In this document: positions 23,001-64,000 of the stretch, piece after piece | Position numbering within the stretch: the stretch's first letter is position 1 | How the letters are laid out: the number at the start of each line of letters is the position of its first letter | Assembly (NCBI GenBank): GCA_026874595.1 | Contig: CM049322.1 | Coordinates: 37,817,340 to 37,881,339, forward strand | Reading direction: 5' to 3' | Source of the DNA: Sipunculus nudus | Taxonomy: Eukaryota; Annelida; Sipuncula; Golfingiida; Sipunculidae | DNA length: 64,000 bases | Program-made: the position numbers and the translations under genes | The notes under the pieces: model-generated | The model's database searches: none | What the model saw: the letters and a program-made list of their open reading frames with translations, nothing else | What the model was told of the DNA's origin: nothing

Positions 23001-26000
23001 GCAAATGCCTGGAATGCGTTTTCCTGTTAATATTAGGTCATTTTACACTGTATATTGTGATATCTCAATGAAATATGATTTGTTTTCTGAGAATTAATAA
23101 CACGGTAGCAAAATAATTTAAAGAACCTTGAATGACCCGATAGAATTTCTGTATCCACAATCCACTATATTCACTTTATGAAGAACAAGTGTTTTATATG
23201 TTTGTTTATATAATGTTATGTCTTTGTGATCAGATGTCACGTGGTATGCCCAGCACAACTACGCATGCGGGAAGCCTGGTTTAGAGGTCCCTCCCGCCCC
23301 GACCACAACGGCTGTTCCTATAAGTACAACGCAAGGGCCAGTCTATATTCGCGGGCCACAAGGACCAAAAGGATTCAAGGTACCAAGCTATTTTACACAT
23401 ATTTGACCATTGAATAATGTCCTTCTTTTGACCTCTGTATTTTTGGTCTTATTTTTAATGAGTTTTGCTTTTCGACATTTAAGCATCAAACTGTTGTTGC
23501 AGTACTTATGGGTTAGTAACATTTAGAAATTAAGAACAACACTAGTCCATATTCCGTAAATTTCATAAAATTATTTTTTATAACAAATAAACTTATCATA
23601 GAGAGAGAGGCCAACCTGGAGGAGTTATTTCTAGGCTTCATACATGACTAAGAGGGAAACCGTGCATGGCATTTTATTCGCGAGGGTTTCAAATTCGCGA
23701 TCTTCGCGAAAGGGAAATTATCGTGAAAAATAAACCTCGTGAATAGTACGCCTCATCTACCCAAGTGATCAGTCATTAAAACGTCGTTACACGGTTGTAA
23801 TTTCAAAAGTCAAAAGACTGACATTAAATTATATAACATGCAGTTTATTTCACCCTTAAGTCAATCCCAAAACCGTATTTGCATTCACTTATTCGACCCA
23901 TATTCCCAGATTCATTCGTGCATACGTGACTGTGCATTTGTGAATATCCCTTGGTGGTGTTCCAGAATCCGGATCATGTGCCGGATCCACACTAAAACTT
24001 AATCATTTCTTCAATGGCTCTTTCCCGAAATGGCCTGACAATTTCATGAGATTTTCTTCATGATTGCGTGAGGTTTTTTTGCGAACAAACACACAAACAC
24101 ACACACGAACGGTGATGAACGCATAACCTCCTGGGGGAGGGGACTCGTTCAGATAATAATATATATACTCTGTGATGGTTACTTTATGGTTACATCGCGA
24201 AAATAGAACTTTCGTGAAACAGTGTTTAATCGAATGTCGCTCAAATCTAACATCGCGAATATTAAGCCGTACCACAGTATGTGTTTTACTTATCAGGGTG
24301 AGGAGGGAGATGCAGGTCTTCCCGGACCACGTGGTAGCACCGGCAAATGGGGACCTGAGGGGAAAAGAGGTCCTGGAGGTTTAGAAGGAAAAGATGGTGG
24401 CCAAGGAGCTCAAGGCCCGCAAGGCATGACGGGAGCAGACGGCGCTCAAGGACAACCTGGGAAAGCTGGAAAGAAAGGTCTAAGAGGTAAGAGGAAAACA
24501 TTTACAGAATATACATGCAAATATATATTGTTACAGGTTGACATAAAAGCGGACCGAACTGTCTCGCTAGTGAAGCTTGTTTTTCTTGCGAAGCGGCTGG
24601 AATGCCGGACATGTGCGCCGGACAAGCGGGTGAAACCCACTGACATGGGTTCGAATCCCGGATTGGCCCAATATTTTCCCCTGATCATATTGTCTTTGTA
24701 ACAAATGGGGGCTCGTCCAAAAACGACGTCAATCTTTGTGGCCCAGGGAATGGTGGAAATTACAGGCACCTAGTTCACCGGATGTGTGACTCCTCGGATA
24801 GTCTTGTTCGATAACAGAACGTTCTTAAGAGGGGATGTGTTACAGGAACCGAACTGTCTCGCTAGTGAAGCTTGCTTTTCTAGGGAAGCGGTTGGAACGC
24901 AGAACATGTGGGCCACCGACATGGGTTCGAATCCCTTATTGTCCCAATAATTTCCATTGAGCAATTTGTCTTCGTAACAATATAGTGTGAGGTCTTGATA
25001 TCGTGAAAAAAAAATCGTATAATGTTAATTAGCAAAAATGTCGTAGTAATGGGTTGGTCGTCTTAGCGAGGTGGTCGTAGTAATGGGTTGATCGTCTTAG
25101 AGAGAAGATCGTAATAATGGGTTGCTCGTTTTAGCGAGGCGATCGTAGCAATGGGGTGATCGTCTTAGAGAGAAAGTCGTGATAATGGGTTGGTCGTCTT
25201 AGCGAAACGGTCGTAATAATGCATTGTCATCTTAGAGAGAAGGTCGTAATAATGGGTTGGTCGTCTTAGCGGGGTGGTCAAATTAACGGGTTGGTCGTCT
25301 AAGAGAGAAGGTCGTAATAATGGGTTGGTCGTCTTAGCGAGGCGGTCGTAGAAATGGGGTTGTCGTCTTAGCGAGGCGGTCGTAGTAATGGGTTGATCGT
25401 CTTAGCGAGGCGGTCATAGAAATGGGGTTGTCGTCTTAGCGAGGCGGTCGTAATAATGGGTTGGTCGTCTTGGCGAGGCGGTCGTAGTAATGGGTTTGTC
25501 GTCTGAGGGAGGTGATTATGATTTATTTATCCCTGTATTTGATGAAAAGATTTAGACACTGTAACCCGTTCAGAATGGATTGTCTGATCTGCCATGCGGG
25601 ATATACTAGAGTGGATATTATATCCGTGTGGTCGAGATAGTTGTGTATTCGTCAGGGCGGGATGGTTGTTGTCCAGCCGGAGTTTACTGTATATGTATAA
25701 ACATCAAATAAAATAACGTCAATATGTTATCAACAGGAGACAAGGGTCCGATTGGAGACATGGGTAAAACGGGGGACTCTGGTCCTCAAGGATTACCTGG
25801 ACCGTCTGGAGAGCCGGGCATGCCGGGAAGGGATGGACAGCAAGCGGAAAGTAAGTACAAAAGTACTTCGGATATTCGCATATTGTTTATCAGAATATCC
25901 GTTTGTTTGAATATTTGATTATTTTTAAATTACTCGGGGAACAAGAAATTACTTATTAAGTTTGATGTGGTATAGGTATGTCTGATCAGAGGCCAATCTG

Positions 26001-26760
26001 AGGCAAAAACATTGAATTGATCACACAATTGTACATTGAAAAGAATATATATTCCATTTTAGGTTCACTTTTTCCGTGCTCTAGACAATACACGCATGCA
26101 CAATGGTTAAAAAACATGAAATATCAATTTAATTATATGGTTGATACGTAATGAGAAAAACACTATATCATCTTTATATACGGTATTGTATGCAACAGAT
26201 TAAAAAAGTTTGACAACACAAACTAATAATTATCATATTTAAAATATACGTCTTGATTTATAAGTAATGGTAAAATCAGTATGTCAATTTTATATACACT
26301 TATAACGTTATCTTCAACACTTGGCTATCATTATGTAACCCTGTAATGTTGAATGCAAGTACTTTTCATATTTTGTTTATATAATATTATTTATACAAAA
26401 AAAGGTTATGTACATATTTATCATATATAATTCTTATATTTTAAGCATATATTATTCTTTACAGCCGCAGAGGTTAGCAGCAAATGTAAATGTCACCCCA
26501 CATTCCATAATCAGTGGCTCATACTCGGCCTCATCATTTGGGCTGTCCTGGTCACGTGGATTTTGGTAATTGTTGCCACTATCGCCATCTGTCGGTGTAG
26601 GGCAAAAGGAAAAGAGGAACCGGAAGTTGGCACTACCACCACAGGACCATGGGTAAGAGAGATGAAAACGGAAGAATATATGGATTATGCCCAGAGTACA
26701 ATAAACAGAGACGGAACGGTGTCACGGAGTACAGGCAGGAGGACATTCGAACTGGATTAA
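10027..26760 (+). CDS. Gene 2 (complete): SUEL-lectin/ShK/collagen transmembrane receptor
   Basis: Exons 10027-10111, 11022-11221, 14094-14208, 17277-17558, 18313-18438, 19094-19240, 20171-20427, 21454-21676, 23234-23379, 24297-24486, 25737-25850 and 26465-26760 join in frame into 726 residues. Map: signal peptide 1-26; SUEL lectin 1 ~36-133; SUEL 2 ~137-227; ShK 1 ~228-266; ShK 2 ~270-306; unnamed beta-rich domain ~319-500; Thr/Pro linker; collagen ~518-626 (about 36 triplets); Cys-X-Cys-His juxtamembrane motif; transmembrane ~646-671; cytoplasmic tail to 726. Type I membrane topology. Known: SUEL domains bind galactose or rhamnose, ShK domains are small disulfide folds, and collagen stalks trimerise. 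Inferred: a multivalent surface lectin receptor. An internal first exon at 17122 can replace exons 1-3. Confidence 0.88.
10567..10660. repeat. (ATATT)n pentanucleotide microsatellite
   Basis: About 19 near-perfect copies. Confidence 0.95.
10817..10878. repeat. (CT)n microsatellite
   Basis: CT dinucleotides between two TA tracts. Confidence 0.95.
11022..11221 (+). CDS. Gene 2 exon 2: SUEL lectin domain 1, N-terminal half
   Basis: TVCEGKTLLLKCP, IEVSEAFYGRRD, then two further cysteines: the SUEL/rhamnose-binding-lectin signature, including the YGR sugar-contact motif. Phase 1 to 0; GTGAGT donor. The intron position inside the domain is shared with gene 3. Confidence 0.92.
11790..11835. repeat. 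(TA)n microsatellite
   Basis: Uninterrupted TA run in gene 2 intron 2. Confidence 0.95.
11946..12052. mobile_element. Fold-back MITE, pogo/Tigger-like ends
   Basis: Starts 'acagttt...gacgaccat' and ends 'ggtggtcgagatttcgaagt' followed by 'ttcactgta'. The arms pair imperfectly and the CAGTGAAACCTCGAAA-like terminus recurs at 18.6, 31.7, 55.6 and 61.7 kb. Confidence 0.55.
14094..14208 (+). CDS. Gene 2 exon 3: SUEL lectin domain 1, C-terminal half
   Basis: NACDTKNTCSIPVDSDFF...PCLAKTFKYARVFYRCN supplies the last SUEL cysteines and the closing 'KYxxVxYxC' strand. 115 nt, the same as gene 3 exon 40876-40990. Phase 0 to 1. Confidence 0.9.
16065..16128. repeat. (TA)n microsatellite
   Basis: TA tract directly abutting the fragment at 16141-16440. 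Confidence 0.95.
16141..16440 (+). mobile_element. Possible Penelope-like terminal fragment with hammerhead-like core
   Basis: Holds CTGACGA, a short stem, then GAAA at about 16358-16393, with GCT/AGC able to start stem I, next to a TA microsatellite as at the 55-kb element. Stem III is poor, so this is tentative. Confidence 0.3.
16511..16570. repeat. (TA)n microsatellite
   Basis: TA tract; a second one lies at 16662-16700. Confidence 0.95.
17122..17227 (+). CDS. Gene 2 internal alternative first exon: second signal peptide
   Basis: ATG at 17122 opens a textbook signal peptide (YSVVLLLAGLARS) and an acidic stretch (EDSDVIPNDGVDFIFTD), ending in phase 1 at GTAGGT. That phase fits the SUEL 2 exon at 17277, giving a protein without SUEL 1. 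An in-frame stop at 17053 shows it is a first exon, not a cassette. The predicted intron to 17277 is only 49 bp. Gene 3 has a comparable exon at 47392. Confidence 0.6.
17277..17558 (+). CDS. Gene 2 exon 4: SUEL lectin domain 2
   Basis: Single-exon SUEL domain: IKCSIKEEKLVKCPTGQIIV, then ALTRDGG, later Cys residues, closing IEIYYTC. The usual YGR is replaced by LTRD, so sugar binding may be lost. Phase 1 to 1, compatible with both upstream partners (14208 and 17227). Confidence 0.88.
17559..18312 (+). other. Gene 2 intron 4
   Basis: Holds a poly-C run at about 18121-18141; otherwise plain. Confidence 0.7.
18313..18438 (+). CDS. Gene 2 exon 5: ShK domain 1
   Basis: Six cysteines in ShK spacing (C-x8-C-x7-C-x8-C-x3-C-x2-C), with WKSQGEC and WMIPYCRKACWEC. 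Symmetric phase 1-1 exon. ShK domains are widespread in animal secreted and membrane proteins; this is not evidence of a toxin. Confidence 0.92.
18489..18536. repeat. (CT)n microsatellite
   Basis: Uninterrupted CT run. Confidence 0.95.
18553..18674. mobile_element. 122-bp fold-back MITE with perfect 22-bp outer arms
   Basis: Outer arms 'cttttgttcacatataaaat' + 'gt' and their exact reverse complement frame an inner inverted pair 'cagtgaaacctcgaaa' / 'tttcgaggttttactg'. The inner ends match the pogo/Tigger-like family seen elsewhere here. Confidence 0.75.
19094..19240 (+). CDS. Gene 2 exon 6: ShK domain 2
   Basis: ACLNDSPDEKCERWANRAEC...WMHSHCRKSCFRC has all six ShK cysteines. A charged linker (ESEADKDKEL) follows. 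Phase 1 to 1; donor GTGAGT. Confidence 0.92.
19428..19540 (-). mobile_element. Penelope-like terminal fragment, minus strand
   Basis: On the minus strand: CACCTGACGAAG, a loop, then CTTCGAAAGCTCGTGTG. This is a hammerhead-like core (CTGANGA ... GAAA) with AGCT as a short stem III and CAC/GTG as stem I. Adjacent to a TA tract. Confidence 0.4.
20012..20082. repeat. (TA)n microsatellite
   Basis: About 70 bp of TA. Confidence 0.95.
20171..20427 (+). CDS. Gene 2 exon 7: beta-rich domain, first exon
   Basis: 257 nt, the same length as gene 3 exon 56677-56933. Landmarks: GQDIAPWDEFPYVT, VFLVGHKFPDRGMLFAFLVYV, VLQAWRP, YKLVFQKRFVP, alternating hydrophobic pattern typical of beta strands. Phase 1 to 0. 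I do not recognise the family. Confidence 0.88.
20428..21453 (+). other. Gene 2 intron 7
   Basis: Contains a copy of the CA-bearing dispersed repeat (about 21090-21350). Confidence 0.7.
21090..21350 (+). repeat. CA-bearing dispersed repeat, copy
   Basis: Blocks 'cccaaaaccgt', 'cttattcggcccatattcc', 'gagattccgttcatgattg', then a CA-rich tract and 'accctcctgacg'. Homologous in order to 23870-24145. Confidence 0.6.
21454..21676 (+). CDS. Gene 2 exon 8: beta-rich domain, second exon
   Basis: 223 nt, matching gene 1 exon 1228-1450 at most positions: IYLGEGECGMIG, DDQLAFMLENVTGSIGYNFA, GLPFSFGLAAVYDT. Phase 0 to 1. Confidence 0.92.
21700..22400. repeat. Degenerate ~110-210-bp tandem repeat
   Basis: 'gccaccta(c/a)aatc' recurs at about 21720, 21852 and 21961, with a weaker form near 22172. 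'ggagtggtt(g/c)' + 'cctgaaattt' recurs near 21768, 22096 and, weaker, 22010 and 22220. Confidence 0.6.
22539..22985 (+). repeat. Direct repeat pair (22539-22610 and 22918-22985)
   Basis: Both copies read 'tagttact(a/g)atttgtcc' then 'gagat(g/t)(g)cgcc' then 'atatgcgca'. Unknown family. Confidence 0.6.
23234..23379 (+). CDS. Gene 2 exon 9: end of beta-rich domain, Thr/Pro linker, collagen start
   Basis: VTWYAQHNYACGKPGLEVPP, then PTTTAVPISTTQGPV (a likely O-glycosylated linker), then GPQGPKGFK starting the collagen register. Phase 1 to 0. Confidence 0.9.
23380..24296 (+). other. Gene 2 intron 9
   Basis: Contains a CGCGAA-rich fold-back-like stretch (about 23640-23760), a CA-bearing repeat copy (23870-24145) and another CGCGAA stretch (24170-24290) running up to the acceptor. 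Confidence 0.7.
23870..24145 (+). repeat. CA-bearing dispersed repeat, copy
   Basis: 'aaaaccgtatttgcattcac', 'ttattcgacccatattcccag', 'gtgcatttgtgaatat', 'tttcatgagattttcttcat', an interrupted (CA)n, 'acgcataacctcctggggg'. Confidence 0.7.
24297..24486 (+). CDS. Gene 2 exon 10: collagen triple-helix repeats
   Basis: 21 uninterrupted Gly-X-Y triplets (GEEGDAGLPGPRG...GKKGLRG) in 190 nt, as in gene 1. Phase 0 to 1. Confidence 0.92.
24529..24979 (+). mobile_element. TRIM-like miniature LTR retroelement
   Basis: Two direct repeats that both start TGTTACAGG and end TAACA (24529-24703 and 24838-24979) flank only ~135 bp. Directly after the left repeat is TGGGGGCTCGTCC (24706-24718), the sequence complementary to the 3' end of tRNA-Pro used as a retroelement primer site. 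Directly before the right repeat is a purine run (AAGAGGGGATG). Flanks are ATAT on both sides. No protein is encoded. The repeats are about 75-80% similar by eye, so the insertion is old. Confidence 0.7.
25020..25515. repeat. 34-bp minisatellite, about 14 copies
   Basis: The unit reads roughly 'ggtcgtagtaatgggttg' + 'gtcgtcttagcgaggc'. Copies alternate between 'agcgaggc' and 'agagagaa' variants. The unit resembles the inner TIR sequence of the local pogo/Tigger-like MITEs, and a MITE-like end ('ggagtttactgtatatg') follows near 25679-25695. Confidence 0.85.
25737..25850 (+). CDS. Gene 2 exon 11: second collagen block
   Basis: GDKGPIGDMGKTGDSG...GEPGMPGRDGQQAE: 12 triplets that leave the helix at QQAE. 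Phase 1 to 1; donor GTAAGT. Confidence 0.92.
25851..26464 (+). other. Gene 2 intron 11
   Basis: AT-rich intron, nothing else seen. Confidence 0.7.
26465..26760 (+). CDS. Gene 2 exon 12: juxtamembrane Cys motif, transmembrane helix, cytoplasmic tail
   Basis: CKCHPTFHNQW, hydrophobic helix (WLILGLIIWAVLVTWILV...), basic CRCRAKGK, then KEEPEV, PWVREMKTEEYMDY and STINRDGTVSR, ending FELD and TAA. Compared with gene 1, helix residues vary conservatively while the tail blocks are almost fixed. Confidence 0.93.
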
Positions 26761-27317
26761 TGTCATTATAATACTGCATACCGTACAAATTCGAGTATAA
26801 TCCTAAGTGGTAACGTGTTGTCTTATACACATAGATAAGGGTTGTCTTCTGTTAATTTTTGGATGTGATTTACCCTGTGGGAAGGATGCGTACTTTATTT
26901 TTAAATTTAATACCATCGTCAATTTAGATCGGACAGGTCCGCGTTCGACTGAATGTTCCAAATATTTATACTCTCACATCATAAAATACAACCGGACCAA
27001 AAGCACTTTCCGATGATAATAGTGAAATGAAACACTGGGGCGGCGTATGAATTTTCTTAATTGAATATGTCTCTCGTCTTTGTGTCTTTCAGGTTGAGAC
27101 AAATGATTATTATGTTTAGAAAAACGTCTTAAGGAAAGAAATATATCGACTTAACTGAGGTTTTGATGTTACTGAAGTCTAACAAACGATGAACATGACA
27201 AAATTGTACTAATACCATGATATCCAGACAGCTTTTATCAGGACTTTCGGAAAGAGGGACACATGTACCTGGATTTGTATGGAATGAACTCTCTGTCCTG
27301 TGTTTTTTATAACGGAT

Positions 27318-27323
27318 AATAAA
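27318..27323 (+). terminator. Candidate poly(A) signal AATAAA of gene 2
   Basis: AATAAA about 560 nt after the stop codon, followed by a T-rich stretch. Confidence 0.6.
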
Positions 27324-28587
27324 ATGATGATTTTGAATATCTAAAATATTTCTTGCATCTTATGAATTTGGTAAACTTGATTTATGCCTACTCAGTTAAG
27401 GTAGCACAAATGGCAATATACTGTGGCTGCCTTTATATCGGCGGGGCTGAATTTTCGCGGCTTTTATATTTTTAAAAGTTTCACGGGGTTCCTTTTTCGC
27501 GCTCTGTCATTGGTCTATAGTAATATATTTTATTATCAAAAATAATTTCATTAACCGGCGATTTCACTATTATCTAGGTCTACTCTTTCTCTGTCCGGAT
27601 ATCGCATGTTCGAACATTCACAGACGGCTGAGCCGACGCCTACGGGAAGCATTGATCCCGCTGGCTGTAATAAGTTCAGGACCGAGGCTCATTAAAACAT
27701 ACTCACGTGTTATAAAGGTGTGTCGAGAAACCAACCTGTAACTACAAAAACGTATATTAAGTTTGTTAAGGGAAACTGTCTTGATAAGGGTATCTTACTC
27801 CTGTTAATTAAAAGTCGAGTCGTAATCACCTGTTCATACAACAAGGGACGCCTGTAGGTAGCCCCCTTGTTTCAGTATCAAAGGCAGGGATGAGCCCAGA
27901 ATAATTTGTGTGCCGTTTATGTTGCTAATTACTTCCATATAGGTGGAAGAAGGAACCGTATTTAGTTTCTTACAGTTAAAATCTGAAGCAAAACATAATA
28001 TTCCACTGTTTTACGGCACTTTGGCCCAAAAATGAACTGTGACCTTTCAAATATATTCAAATTCACGTCATCAGTAGCCAATCATACATCGTTTGGCGAG
28101 TTATGATTTCACATAATTAGTCCTTTATACAGTTACAAGGTGGCGTGACCCTAGCGGCTACGTTCACTACTTTTATGGCAAATTTTATTCATTAACATTA
28201 TTAAATACGGCACAATGTGAAAGAGTACTTCTATTCAATATTCATTTTAAGCGGCATTGGATGTCATCTAACTTGGCACACATACACGTAATTTTTAAAT
28301 ATTACTGCCCAGCGGGCACTGACACTTTCCAGTCATGTGCCGGGGGACAGGAAGAACTGCCGGGCGCGTCCGCCGGCGTTAGCACACACTTGCAAAGGGT
28401 CACGGTTTTTGCATCAAAGCCAACCGATATTATTTTAAATGGGCCCAGCATTCTCCCTGAATCATTTAACGTATATGCACCAGGCTCGATGAACATCACT
28501 ACGTAGCTGAAGATAAATCTCAACTGTCGCAAACTATCGGTAGCTTCTGGAATTAATGATCATGGTCTGGTATATAAGCATTCAAAA

Positions 28588-28652
28588 CTGCGTGGTTTCA
28601 ATTTCGTGGCCAGAGAGCCACCGCGAATATCGCGAATTTGAAACCACCGCAA
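28588..28652. mobile_element. Short fold-back element (CGCGAA family)
   Basis: 'tgcgtggtttcaatttcg' faces 'cgcgaatttgaaaccaccgc' around a short centre. Related CGCGAA and TTTGAAACC words occur at 23640-23760. Confidence 0.5.
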
Positions 28653-28669
28653 ATAAGAAGACAACCACA

Positions 28670-28670
<1 letters not shown>

Positions 28671-28709
<39 letters not shown>
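28671..28709. repeat. (TA)n microsatellite
   Basis: TA run next to the fold-back element. Confidence 0.95.
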
Positions 28710-28712
<3 letters not shown>

Positions 28713-30032
28713 TAGCTGAAAGAATAACCCTGAAATAGAAATCTGCTGTAGAATGGGCTTATTTCGATATTTTGCGTCCATTAATCCAATATCCTAAGAT
28801 AAGAACATTTAATAAAAAAACTGGCCCTAAAATGCCGATTCCACCGCAAACAGGCTGTTCACTTTGTTTGTATCCACATGTAAATATCATGTGGGGGCCC
28901 ACCAAAATAGTTTTCCAAAGGGAATTTTCCAACTAGAAACCTATCAGCTTCGGGACATATGCAACAAACCACCCTAGGTTACTTTGTTTTTCTGTTTGTC
29001 AACATTGTTGTGTTTTCTAACAGATTGTAGATATACACGCTCATACATCTGTCACAGAGGCGTTAAACAAACGTTTCTTAACAGGAATTACCTAGAGTTG
29101 ATTTATATAAGCGCAGAGTAAGCCATAAATCATAACAGCTATAAAAACGCTGGGTGAATGGCCGGCTTTGAGACGGAGCATATCTCTCGGGTTATATAGA
29201 GAAACCACTGGATTGCATCGGAGGCTCCGGTGAGGATCAACCCAAAGACATGCAACCCCAAAGTCCATCTTTTTACAACTGTGCTACCTTCAGCCTTTGA
29301 TGTTATCATATTATAGCAGTTAGATATTGAATCAAACGCTAGATGGCATTATAGGCTCTTCAGTCAGGCCTGCAGTAACATGATGCTCTCTGACTGACTG
29401 ACAGACTGAAAGTGAAGTCGGCGCTCGAGCCAGTAACAGGTCCCCGGAAAATCCGACCCGCCCTGGCTATCTCAGCAACAACAAAGTTTGTCAGATTGAG
29501 TCGGTTTTACAGTTATGTATTTAAGGAGGAATTGAAAGACACTGATAGGTGGAGGAAGCCGGACAACCCGGAGCCCTCTGGTATCTCTCTGGTATCTCTC
29601 TGGTATTTCATGTTCTGATTTAGCAAACCCGATCGACGGTATATATAAACCACCTGGTATGATTCGTTATTTTTTTTCACAACATTGACAGACAAAATAT
29701 AATTATAAACCGTCTGGGTTGATTCGTTATTATTATTATGAGGATTAGTACGATATTGTTGTAATGGGATGTAATGGAAATATAACATATTAGTGGACAG
29801 CGTGACAACATCAGTCTGTGCGGGCTGTAAAACCAGCAGGTTCACACATTTATTGCATCCTGAATAATCCATGCATGCCTAGAGGGACGATTTTATTCCT
29901 CCAATAAAATCTTTACATCATTTTTTATAAATACCTCGGGGCAAGAAACAGGATATATTTATGCGTATATCATATGCAAACCAAAGGTATCCCTACATTT
30001 TATTTCTATAATAACCCAATGTTCCGGGTCAT

Positions 30033-30044
30033 CGCGCATGCGCA
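30033..30044 (+). promoter_or_regulatory. NRF-1-type palindrome upstream of gene 3
   Basis: CGCGCATGCGCA matches the NRF-1 consensus exactly, with a CCAAT box at 30056-30060, about 170 nt before the gene 3 ATG. Confidence 0.4.
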
Positions 30045-30165
30045 CTTCGAGTCAACCAATTAAGGCCTGCAAACTGCCATATCAGATGGAGTGCACGCAT
30101 GGAATAATAACAGTTACTGTTGCTTTCTGCAATGTTGGGCGCTTTTGGAGAGGAACTGTCTTGCT

Positions 30166-30174
30166 AATATATAC
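30166..30174 (+). promoter_or_regulatory. Candidate TATA element of gene 3
   Basis: 'aatatatac' about 45 nt upstream of the ATG in an otherwise mixed-composition stretch. Confidence 0.4.
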
Positions 30175-30215
30175 CCCTGTATCACACACCTGAAGCAACT
30201 ACAAGGAGACTGAAA

Positions 30216-64000
<33,785 letters not shown>

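Larger units (their letters stand above)
21677..23233 (+). other. Gene 2 intron 8 with degenerate tandem repeats
   Basis: 21700-22400 holds about four diverged copies of a 'gccacctacaatcatg ... ggagtggttcaatg ... cctgaaattt' unit. A separate ~70-bp direct repeat lies at 22539-22610 and 22918-22985. Confidence 0.7.
24487..25736 (+). other. Gene 2 intron 10
   Basis: Occupied almost entirely by a miniature LTR element (24529-24979) and a 34-bp minisatellite (25020-25515); both separate the two collagen exons. Confidence 0.8.
26761..30215. other. Intergenic region between gene 2 and gene 3
   Basis: Gene 2 3' UTR to about 27345, a locally GC/CpG-rich patch (28310-28385), a short fold-back (28588-28652), (TA)n at 28671-28709 and the gene 3 promoter. 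No exon recognised. Confidence 0.7.

Noticed and set aside
28261-28506. 81-residue open frame as an exon
   Set aside because: No splice sites in a suitable phase, no domain, and no counterpart near the other genes.

Overview
This is a window of animal nuclear DNA. It is AT-rich, with long introns, GT-AG splice sites, very many (TA)n microsatellites and several classes of decayed transposable elements. The gene family (SUEL lectin + ShK + collagen on a single-pass membrane protein) and the repeats (Penelope-like element, tRNA-derived SINEs, fold-back MITEs) fit a marine lophotrochozoan, most likely a mollusc. That placement is inference; no marker in the window proves it.

The window is one head-to-tail array of three paralogous genes, all on the + strand. 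Gene 1 (1..4419) is cut by the left edge, and only its 3' half is present. Gene 2 (10027..26760) is complete: 12 exons, 726 residues, plus a second, internal first exon at 17122. Gene 3 (30216..beyond 63744) starts in the window and is inflated to more than 33 kb by repeats in its introns; it also carries an internal first exon, at 47392. Exon order, phases and often exact exon lengths agree between copies (257, 223, 146, 190, 115 and 114 nt recur), so the gene models support one another.

The full-length protein reads: signal peptide, SUEL/galactose-binding-lectin domain 1 (split by an intron, keeps the YGR motif), SUEL domain 2 (single exon, YGR lost), two six-cysteine ShK domains, a conserved ~200-residue beta-rich domain I cannot name, a Thr/Pro linker, a Gly-X-Y collagen helix, and (genes 1 and 2) one transmembrane helix with a strongly conserved ~55-residue cytoplasmic tail. 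It looks like a membrane-tethered, probably trimeric lectin receptor or adhesion molecule. Function in recognition or immunity is inference.

Layout: 1-4.4 kb end of gene 1; 4.4-10.0 kb intergenic with a duplicated ~400-bp repeat, a long (GA)n tract and a MITE; 10.0-26.8 kb gene 2, whose introns hold fold-back elements, a miniature LTR (TRIM-like) element and a 34-bp minisatellite; 26.8-30.2 kb intergenic; 30.2-64 kb gene 3, whose introns hold a tRNA-derived SINE, LINE fragments, an intact-looking Penelope-like element with inverted terminal repeats that each encode a hammerhead ribozyme fold, a second LINE relic, and a ~540-bp ACT trinucleotide tract just before the collagen exon. No tRNA, rRNA, CRISPR or bacterial-type feature was seen.
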